The notes under the pieces: generated by a model
Told to the model about the DNA's origin: nothing
Seen by the model: only the letters and a program-made list of their open reading frames with translations
Databases searched by the model: none
NCBI RefSeq assembly: GCF_000425445.1
Contig: NZ_KE384378.1
Coordinates: 233,811 to 297,810 of the forward strand
Origin: Flavobacterium denitrificans DSM 15936
GTDB taxonomy: Bacteria > Bacteroidota > Bacteroidia > Flavobacteriales > Flavobacteriaceae
Length of the DNA stretch: 64,000 bases
Direction of reading: 5' to 3'
Shown: in pieces, positions 57,029-64,000 of the stretch
Position numbering within the stretch: position 1 is the first letter of the stretch
How the letters are laid out: each line of letters begins with the position of its first letter
Program-made: the position numbers and the translations under genes

Positions 57029-59971
57029 TTAAAATTTAAGATTGATACCAAATAAAATTGATCGCTGTCTTGGATAAATTGTTTTGTCTACACCGTTGTT
57101 TGTAATCTCAGGATCCAAACCGCTGTATTTTGTTAATACAAAAACGTTTTGCATTCCTGTTGATACTCTCAACGACGCTTTGCTGTTTAGCCAATTTTCT
57201 AAGGTATATCCTAATGTAATATTGTCTAACTTCAAAAATGAAGCGTTCTCTATATATAAATCCGATAACAACACATTTGAAGTAGTGTTGAAATTAGTTT
57301 CAAATATTTGAGATGGTACATTACTTAAAACCCCACCATTTTCCATAGCATCATATTGTGCTCTACTTGCATCTACAGCGTTGAAAATTCGGTTACCAAT
57401 ACTTGCTCTTAAGTTGAATGAAAAGTCAAACTTTTTGTAATTCATATTAGAAGCAAATCCTAAAGTAAAATCCGGATCTGGATTGTTGTAAATGTATTTA
57501 TCAGAATCATTTTTGATATTGTCGCCATTTAAATCTGCAAAAGCACCTTCAATTGGTTTTCCTTCATTGTTGTATAATTGTTTATATACGTAGAAAGAAT
57601 AAGGCGTATAACCTTCTCTAAAAATTTGTCCTGGAGTTCCAGTTCCGGCTATATTGTCTCCTAAGAAGATGTCTGTTCCGTTAACCAGATTTTTGATTCT
57701 TCTTTCGAATTTTGCCATATTGAAATTAATATTCCAGTTAAAATCTTCTGTTTTAATCGCATTAGCATTAATCGTAAATTCGATACCTTTTGTGGTAAAG
57801 CTTCCTACGTTTTGGTACACACGGTTAGAAAAGTTACTTCCATCTGATATTGCTGCATTTACCAATAAATCTTTTGATTCTTTGTAATAAACATCAAGAC
57901 CAGCAGATAAACGATTGTCAAAAAAACCAAAATCAACACCAGCATTATAAGAAGTAGTCTCTTCCCATTTCAAGTCGTTTGTTCTTTTTGACGGAAGCGC
58001 AACCGGAACTGGACTGCTTCCGAAGTAGTACTCCGAATTTCCTCCACCAACTTGATATTTTTGCAAATATCCGTTTGGCTCAGGAATATCTTGCTGTCCT
58101 GTAATTCCATAACTCAATCTCAATTTCAAATCAGATAATGTCGTGCTATCTTTAAAGAAATCTTCTTTCACTTTCCAAGCAAAGGCTACAGAAGGGAAAT
58201 TACCCCAACGATTTGCTTCTTCAAATCTTGATGAGCCATCTCTTCTGTAAGAAAGCGTCAATAAATATTTGTCTCTATAATTCAAATTTGTTCTAGCAAA
58301 AAATCCTAGCAAAACAACATCTGTATCTAAAGTCGTTTCAGGAAATGTCGAAGGCAAATCTGGATTTAAGATGTTTCCAGTTTCAAATCTTGAACTTTGA
58401 AATTTTTGATACGAATAACCACCTGTCATTTCAAAATTCAATGCATTAAATGTTTTGTTATAAACCAAATAACCATCTAATAACTTATTCTTTCTGGTAG
58501 CCTCTGTATATTCATTTGTACCATACGGAATGTTGTTGTTTGATGGAGCCGAACCCGCATCAGCACCAACCAATCTTCTTCTTTCTCCATTTGATTCATC
58601 AAAACCAACATTTACAACCGCTCTTAATTCTGGTAAAAAATGAAATTTATAGTCCATTTCGAAGTTTCCAAAAATTCGGTCATTCGTTCCTCTATCGTTT
58701 GTATTTAACAATTGCGAAACAGGGTTTCTGGCCGCAGTTGCAACTAACGGATAATTTCCATTCGCATCTACGCCTGTAGTATATTCAAAATAACCTCCAT
58801 AAGGTGCGCCTTCCACTTTTATTGGTTGTGTTGGATCAAATCCTATTGCTGCACCTTCAACAGCATCTGTAAAACGATTTATTTCGTCTGTATAATTTGC
58901 CGAAAGCCTTAATTTTAAATGCTTATCAAAGAAAACTGGATTCATTACTAAACCAACTGTATTTCTTTTGAAATTATTCGTTAATCGCAAACCTTGTTGG
59001 TCAGTATTTCCAAGCGTCAAACTTGTCGGAATGATATTGAATAAATTTCCTCTAATTGCTAAACTTTGATCAATTGTTCCTGTGTTTCTATAAATAGCTT
59101 TCTGCCAGTCCGTATTTGCAGTTCCAAGTTTGTTCAAGTCATCGCTTCTTCGGTCAGCAATAACACTTCTAAATTCATCTGCGCTTAAAACATCAACTGT
59201 TTTAGTCAACGTTCCTGCAGCATACTGCACGTTATAATCTACTGATAATGTTTTGCTTCCTTTTTTGGTCGTAATTATAATTACACCATTTGAAGCTCGA
59301 GAACCATAAATTGCTGAAGCTGATGCATCTTTTAAGACCGTTATAGACTCTACCGTTGCAGGATTCAATGATGCTAAAAATGAAGAAGAACCTGTATTGG
59401 TAGCATTATCAAGCGGCAAACCGTCGATTACAATAAGAGGATCATTGCTTGCAAAAAGCGAACTTCCACCACGAATCCTAATTTGTGAGCTAGAACCCGG
59501 AGCACCCGTTGAGTTTACGGTCAAACCTGCAACTCTGCCGCTAAACAAGCTTTCTGTTGTTACGTTATTTCCTTTGTTAAAGTCTTTTGTAGAAAGTGCT
59601 GTTACAGATCCAGTAGCATCTTTCTTTTTAACGCTTCCGTAACCTACTTGAACTACAACTTCTTTAAGTTGATTATTATCTTCTTCTAAAAGTATTGTTA
59701 TGTTTTTTTGTGTGCCAACCGCAATAGTTTGATTGACATAACCAGTATAGGAAAACGTAATTTGGTTAGCTGTTTTTACTCCAGCTAACTGAAATTTCCC
59801 ATCGAAATCAGTAGTCGTGCTAATATTAGCCCCCATTACCTTTATGTTTACTCCTGGTATGGGCTGTTGCGTTCCCTTCTCCAAGACAACACCTGTTATT
59901 GTGTTCTGAGCAAAAACACAAAAAGGAAGCAAGAGTAATAAAAGCAAAAATTTGTTTTTAATTCTTTTCAT
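57029..59971 (-). CDS. SusC/RagA-family TonB-linked outer membrane protein (PUL 2)
   Basis: The 980-residue protein has a signal peptide (1-21, LLLPFCVFAQ). A carboxypeptidase-like domain follows (TGVVLEKGTQQPIPGVNIKV, STTTDFDGKFQL). The plug has QVGYGSVKKKDATGSVTALS and ITVLKDASASAIYGSRASNG, and the barrel ends with a final Phe in FGINLKF as porins do. Imports galacto-oligosaccharides with SusD. No STN domain; signalling is by the divergent hybrid sensor. The first gene of the operon. Confidence 0.96.
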   Translation of the reverse strand: MKRIKNKFLLLLLLLPFCVFAQNTITGVVLEKGTQQPIPGVNIKVMGANISTTTDFDGKFQLAGVKTANQITFSYTGYVNQTIAVGTQKNITILLEEDNNQLKEVVVQVGYGSVKKKDATGSVTALSTKDFNKGNNVTTESLFSGRVAGLTVNSTGAPGSSSQIRIRGGSSLFASNDPLIVIDGLPLDNATNTGSSSFLASLNPATVESITVLKDASASAIYGSRASNGVIIITTKKGSKTLSVDYNVQYAAGTLTKTVDVLSADEFRSVIADRRSDDLNKLGTANTDWQKAIYRNTGTIDQSLAIRGNLFNIIPTSLTLGNTDQQGLRLTNNFKRNTVGLVMNPVFFDKHLKLRLSANYTDEINRFTDAVEGAAIGFDPTQPIKVEGAPYGGYFEYTTGVDANGNYPLVATAARNPVSQLLNTNDRGTNDRIFGNFEMDYKFHFLPELRAVVNVGFDESNGERRRLVGADAGSAPSNNNIPYGTNEYTEATRKNKLLDGYLVYNKTFNALNFEMTGGYSYQKFQSSRFETGNILNPDLPSTFPETTLDTDVVLLGFFARTNLNYRDKYLLTLSYRRDGSSRFEEANRWGNFPSVAFAWKVKEDFFKDSTTLSDLKLRLSYGITGQQDIPEPNGYLQKYQVGGGNSEYYFGSSPVPVALPSKRTNDLKWEETTSYNAGVDFGFFDNRLSAGLDVYYKESKDLLVNAAISDGSNFSNRVYQNVGSFTTKGIEFTINANAIKTEDFNWNINFNMAKFERRIKNLVNGTDIFLGDNIAGTGTPGQIFREGYTPYSFYVYKQLYNNEGKPIEGAFADLNGDNIKNDSDKYIYNNPDPDFTLGFASNMNYKKFDFSFNLRASIGNRIFNAVDASRAQYDAMENGGVLSNVPSQIFETNFNTTSNVLLSDLYIENASFLKLDNITLGYTLENWLNSKASLRVSTGMQNVFVLTKYSGLDPEITNNGVDKTIYPRQRSILFGINLKF

Positions 59972-60737
59972 ACTTTTTTTAATTGGTTTTGATTTAAGTT
60001 AGTGTTTGTTATTAAGTTGGTTTAAAATGAGCACAGCTGATGTTACTAAAAAACAAGTCCTGTTTTTTATCATAGAAATAGTCTCTTAGAATGATAAGCC
60101 GCTTAAAAAAGCTAATTCTATTTTTTTAGAATGAGAAGAAGTTTCCTTTAGTCGGTTTCGAATGGATTGTTGGTCATCTGTAAATTGTTTTTTTTGGTTA
60201 GAATAATTTAGTTAGTTTTTTGGAGTGATTTTATTGAACAAAAAATGAAGAAGCTTTATTCAAACGTTGTAGCTTGTAAATCACATTGCAAATTAAGCTT
60301 ACAACATGTTTTTAATACAGGGAAAAATTCATTTATAAACAGGGATAATTTCGTAAAAGCGTACAAACAACACTTCTTAAAAACATATTTGTCAATTTTT
60401 TACATCAAAAAAAATGACAATGCAAAAAATCAACCCATAAAAAAATGATATATCCAACAACTATTTTCGGTTGGATAATTGGATTGGAACGCGCAAAAAC
60501 TCAGAAATATAAAAAACGTGAAAATTCTTATATTTTAATAAGACGAAAAAAATAGCCACAAGAACTTCTATTTATTGCCCTAAAAACAAATGTTATTTTT
60601 ACAGCTTGCAATAAATTATTATTTTCGCACTCACACCGGTTTCATATCTATCTCTATATACATTGATCAACCTTTCAGATCATCTTCTTTTCCATTTTCT
60701 TATATTAAAGAGCCATGTGCTTTCTTAAATAAAATCT
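59972..60737. other. Divergent intergenic region between susC and the hybrid sensor
   Basis: 766 bp hold the promoters of PUL 2 (minus) and the sensor gene (plus). An 8-bp stem AAAAAACA/TGTTTTTT with 5-nt loop lies at 60048-60068, in the 5' leader of susC. I see no gene; a 67-codon frame at 60245-60448 has no family signs. No full promoter consensus is visible. Confidence 0.55.
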
Positions 60738-63700
60738 ATGATTAAGCTAAAGTCGTTTCTTATTATTTGTTTTCTTTCTATAAATGCATTTGGACAGAAT
60801 TATCCTATTAGACATCTTGATATTGAATCTGGACTTTCTAATAATTCAGTTGCGACCATTTATCAAGATCAAAATGGCTACATGTGGTTTGGAACTTTTG
60901 ATGGGCTAAACAGATACGACGGAAATGATTTCAAAATCTATCGTCATGCCCACACAGACCCGAATTCGATTCAGGGAAATGCGATAAGCTGTATTGAAGG
61001 AGACTATAAGAACAATTTATGGATAGGAACAACGGCAGGTCCTGTTGTTTTTAATGCAGAACGTTCCGCTTTCACTCCATTGCAATATTTAGGAACTGAT
61101 AAAAAAACGAAACCTTTAAATGTTACTGCATACGAGATAATCGCCATACATAATCTACATATAATTCTTGTCGCTACAAAAAAGGCAATCATCCTTTATA
61201 AAGAAGGCGAGCAAATTGGAGAAGCAATACCTTTTAATGGAAAGTTAAATTATATTGCAAGATCAATAGCTTATAATGCTAAAAAACAGATTTTCTATGT
61301 TTTTATAACCGGAAAAGGGCTTTGCCAATACGATATCAACTCAAAAAAATTAACACTTTTAAACGATACGATTACAGGTGCCAATTGTATTAAATTGACC
61401 AATCAAGGACTTTGGATTGGATCAGATGAGGGCGCTTATTTGTACGATCATAACCTGAATAGCTATTCTAAAAATTACTTTCGGGAAAAAACGGTAGTTC
61501 GTGATTTTTTCCAGCAGGAAAACAGACTTTGGATTGCTACTGATGGTGCCGGACTTTTCACGCTAACAAAAGAAAACGCCAATCCTAATCCATATAAAGC
61601 AAACGGTCCTGTTGCATTGCTAAAAAGCAAATCGCTTTATGACATTTTCGAAAGCAAAAATGGCGAAATGTGGTTTGGAACACTGCGTGGAGGCGTGAGT
61701 ATGATTGGGAAAAAACCGCTTTACTTTAACCATTTTAAAAGCAAAAACCCTTTAACTAATAAAGAAGATGAGGATCCTGCTGCAAACTTTATTCAATCTT
61801 TTTGTGAAGATGAAAAACATAATATCTGGATAGGTACAGATGGTGCCGGAATGCGTTACTGGAATAGAAAACAAAACACCTACGAGATCTACTCAACATC
61901 AGCAGGTCCTGGAAGAAAAATTCAAAGCAATTTTGTCACAAGCATTGTTAGAGATTCTGATAATGCCATTTGGGTGGCGATGTGGAAAGGCGGCGTTTGC
62001 CGAATCGATCCAAAAACAAAATCCATTCAGAATTTTTCGATTTACAATCAATTCACAAAAAAAGCAGAACAAGAATCGTGGTTGCTTTTTATTGATTCAA
62101 AAAAAACGTTGTGGCTTGCCGTAACTAATTCGGGAGCGCTTTATCAATTTGATAAAAAACAAAACAAGTTTATTTGCTACAACAACTCTTTACGCGATGT
62201 TACTTGCTTGTATGAAACCGCAGACGGAAAAATCTGGGGCGGTACTTTTAATTCTTTTTTTGAAATCGATACAAAAACAAAAAAGGTAAAAAACTATCAT
62301 TCAGATTATACCATCAGATGCATTACCGAAGATCAAAACAAAAATCTTTGGATTGGTACGGTTGAAGGCGGTCTGCTTTTATTTAATAGAAAAACAAACA
62401 CTTTTAAAAAATACACTACTCAAAACGGACTTCCGAGTAATACTATACTTCGTCTTTTAGAAGACAAAGAAGGAAATTTATGGATGAGTACCTATGACGG
62501 AATCGCTAGATTTAATCCAAAAAACAACACTTTTAGAAACTTTGGGGTTGCTGACGGACTTCAGGGCAGTCAATTTAGCTGGAATTCGGGTACTAAACTT
62601 TCTACAGGAGAATTTATTTTTGGAGGTATCAACGGATTTAATGTTTTTCATCCTGATCATATTAAAGACAAAAAAAATACAGGCAAATTTTTATTAAATG
62701 ATTTGCTCGTAAACAATCAGTCTTTAAAACTGAACAGTCCTTATGTGACAGAAAAAAAATCGGACATGATAAGCGTTGTCGAATTACCTTATGATAAATC
62801 GGCATTGAGTTTTGATTTTGTTTATCTGGATTTTGTCAATTCTGAAAAAATCAACACCGCATATTTTCTAGAAGGTTGGGATAAAAACTGGAATTATACC
62901 TCAAAAGAAAACAAAGCCAACTATTCTCGATTAACAGAAGGAACATACATTTTTAAAGTAAAAACAACCGATGTTTTTGGGAATTGGACTAATGAAATAA
63001 CACTGGCAAGGGTAAAAATTCTTCCGCCTTGGTATAGATCATGGTGGGCTTATACCTTTTACTTAATTGGTGTTATTGGGGCGATTTATACCTATATTAA
63101 TTATCATAAAAACAAAGAAAGGCTTCGTTATGAAATAAAACTGACCCGTATGGAACATACAAAAGACAAGGAACATGCCGAAAAGCAGTTTTCGATGTTC
63201 ACGTATATGGCGCATGAATTACGTACACCTTTATCTTTAATTATAAATCCGCTTAAAAGTGCCATTGAAAGAAAAACCCGTTCTGAAGATGATCTTGATC
63301 TAAATCTCGCTTATAAAAGTGCAAAACGATTATTGAGCCTGACCGATCAATTATTATTGTTTAGAAAAGCAGAAACAGATCTTGATGAACTCAAAATTTC
63401 GAAGATAAATTTAAATCAGCTTTGTCGAGAAATCTACGAAAGCTTTCTACAAATGGCAGCTTCAAAAGGTTTAGACTATCAATTTATTGAAGAACAAACA
63501 GCGACAGAAATATACGGCGATTATGAAAAAATAGAAATAACGCTTTTCAATTTAATTTCCAATGCGTTTAAATTTACGCCTAATGGAGGAAATATAAGTA
63601 TTCAAATCATTGAAAATAATAATGATGTCTCGATCACTATATCGGATACAGGGCGAGGAATCAATGAAAATGATATTGATACTATTTTTGAAAAATTCAA

Positions 63701-64000
63701 ACAAATTCAATCTAATGCCAGCAACGGTTTTGGAATAGGCCTTTATATTGCTAAATATTTTGTGAACAAACATCACGGTGAATTAAAATGTGAGAGTGAA
63801 GTTGGAAAAGGTACTTCTTTCACTATTACACTTCCAAAAGGAAAGAGTCATTTTAAAGAAATGAATATCACCGAAAATCAATCCCATATGTCGCCAATTG
63901 TGGGAGAGCTTCTTGAAGGAATGCCTGCTGATCATTCAAGCATAGAGGAAAAAACTATGCAACCACTACAGCTGGAAAATCTTCAGGAAGAATTAATCAG
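60738..64000 (+). CDS. Hybrid two-component sensor (HTCS) of PUL 2, cut by the window edge
   Basis: 1087 codons are visible without a stop. A signal peptide (1-20) is followed by two-propeller Reg_prop repeats (about 25-660, for example YMWFGTFDGLNRYDG, NIWIGTDGAGMRYWN, NLWIGTVEGGLLLFN). A Y_Y_Y domain lies at about 690-762. One membrane helix (about 769-790) and the kinase core follow: FTYMAHELRTPLSLI with phospho-His826, NLISNAFKFTPNGG, ISDTGRGI, GFGIGLYIAKYF. The receiver and AraC output domains typical of HTCS should follow outside the window. Role: binds galacto-oligosaccharide in the periplasm and activates the divergent SusC operon. Confidence 0.95.
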   Translation, partial: MIKLKSFLIICFLSINAFGQNYPIRHLDIESGLSNNSVATIYQDQNGYMWFGTFDGLNRYDGNDFKIYRHAHTDPNSIQGNAISCIEGDYKNNLWIGTTAGPVVFNAERSAFTPLQYLGTDKKTKPLNVTAYEIIAIHNLHIILVATKKAIILYKEGEQIGEAIPFNGKLNYIARSIAYNAKKQIFYVFITGKGLCQYDINSKKLTLLNDTITGANCIKLTNQGLWIGSDEGAYLYDHNLNSYSKNYFREKTVVRDFFQQENRLWIATDGAGLFTLTKENANPNPYKANGPVALLKSKSLYDIFESKNGEMWFGTLRGGVSMIGKKPLYFNHFKSKNPLTNKEDEDPAANFIQSFCEDEKHNIWIGTDGAGMRYWNRKQNTYEIYSTSAGPGRKIQSNFVTSIVRDSDNAIWVAMWKGGVCRIDPKTKSIQNFSIYNQFTKKAEQESWLLFIDSKKTLWLAVTNSGALYQFDKKQNKFICYNNSLRDVTCLYETADGKIWGGTFNSFFEIDTKTKKVKNYHSDYTIRCITEDQNKNLWIGTVEGGLLLFNRKTNTFKKYTTQNGLPSNTILRLLEDKEGNLWMSTYDGIARFNPKNNTFRNFGVADGLQGSQFSWNSGTKLSTGEFIFGGINGFNVFHPDHIKDKKNTGKFLLNDLLVNNQSLKLNSPYVTEKKSDMISVVELPYDKSALSFDFVYLDFVNSEKINTAYFLEGWDKNWNYTSKENKANYSRLTEGTYIFKVKTTDVFGNWTNEITLARVKILPPWYRSWWAYTFYLIGVIGAIYTYINYHKNKERLRYEIKLTRMEHTKDKEHAEKQFSMFTYMAHELRTPLSLIINPLKSAIERKTRSEDDLDLNLAYKSAKRLLSLTDQLLLFRKAETDLDELKISKINLNQLCREIYESFLQMAASKGLDYQFIEEQTATEIYGDYEKIEITLFNLISNAFKFTPNGGNISIQIIENNNDVSITISDTGRGINENDIDTIFEKFKQIQSNASNGFGIGLYIAKYFVNKHHGELKCESEVGKGTSFTITLPKGKSHFKEMNITENQSHMSPIVGELLEGMPADHSSIEEKTMQPLQLENLQEELI

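Noticed and set aside
57019..57051. Earlier ATG for the PUL 2 SusD gene
   Set aside because: It would add 11 residues before a perfect lipoprotein signal and overlap the SusC stop; ATG 57018 is the better start.
60245..60448. 67-codon frame in the PUL 2 divergent region
   Set aside because: No signal, domain or codon pattern; it lies in the regulatory gap.
61840..62697. Several short frames inside the hybrid sensor region
   Set aside because: They are other-frame readings of the large sensor gene that runs off the window edge.

Overview
The window looks like a chromosome segment of a Flavobacterium-type member of the Bacteroidota. It is strongly A+T-rich and carries two SusC/SusD polysaccharide utilization loci (PULs). 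Promoter boxes match the Bacteroidota form TTTG-N19-TAnnTTTG, lipoproteins have short Cys-terminated signals, and the regulators are a hybrid two-component sensor and a DUF6377-type protein. No insertion sequence, prophage, CRISPR array or rRNA was seen. The only tRNA is tRNA-Tyr(GTA).

Layout. 1-5.1 kb: end of an outer-membrane efflux gene, then small stress and regulatory genes (Crp-like, GNAT, DoxX-like, VOC, DinB, membrane proteins). 5.3-8.7 kb: a cytoplasmic GH130-type phosphorylase gene broken by a -1 frameshift, overlapping a large glycosyltransferase fused to an (alpha/alpha)6-like domain. 8.9-15.9 kb: an MlaE-MlaF-MlaD lipid-transport operon continuing into an AsmA-like giant, a low-affinity iron permease-like protein and an FAD oxidoreductase. 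16-19.7 kb: AraC regulator, deoxyinosine-type DNA glycosylase, DUF6526 protein, beta-barrel protein. 20-31.8 kb: PUL 1, probably for an alpha-glucan or related alpha-linked glycan (GH97, GH71/99-like, SusD, SusC, two accessory surface proteins, divergent DUF6377 regulator). 32-43.4 kb: housekeeping and conserved genes (sterol desaturase family, glutamate dehydrogenase with a possible leader-peptide attenuator, DMT transporter, MoxR/VWA pair, SEC-C protein, small flavobacterial proteins, J-domain/KTSC protein, a thioredoxin lipoprotein interrupted by TGA, tRNA-Tyr). 43.5-49.4 kb: orphan TPR histidine kinase, Tat-exported aldo/keto reductase, and a hydrolase/ECF sigma/membrane-protein operon. 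49.5-64 kb: PUL 2 for beta-1,4-galactan (GH2, two GH53, SusE, SusD, SusC) with a divergent hybrid two-component sensor running off the right edge.

How the genes work together. In PUL 2, surface SusC/D/E and a probable surface GH53 would bind and cut pectic galactan. The second GH53 and the GH2 would finish the job in the periplasm, where the sensor's beta-propeller reads the oligosaccharides. PUL 1 has the same logic with GH71/99-like and GH97 enzymes. The Mla block should move phospholipids between the membranes.

The most unusual non-coding signal is a set of intergenic arrays built from 7-bp or 8-bp words. The word sequence drifts but the period is kept. The longest is 29 uninterrupted heptamers at 18383-18585, and several arrays are arranged as inverted arms that would fold into long hairpins. 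Large hairpins also sit between the SusCD module and the downstream enzyme genes in both PULs, which suggests tuning of expression inside the operon. Two genes are broken by a single event each (frameshift in a run of A at 5601-5605, in-frame TGA at 42503-42505). Raw reads would show whether these are real.
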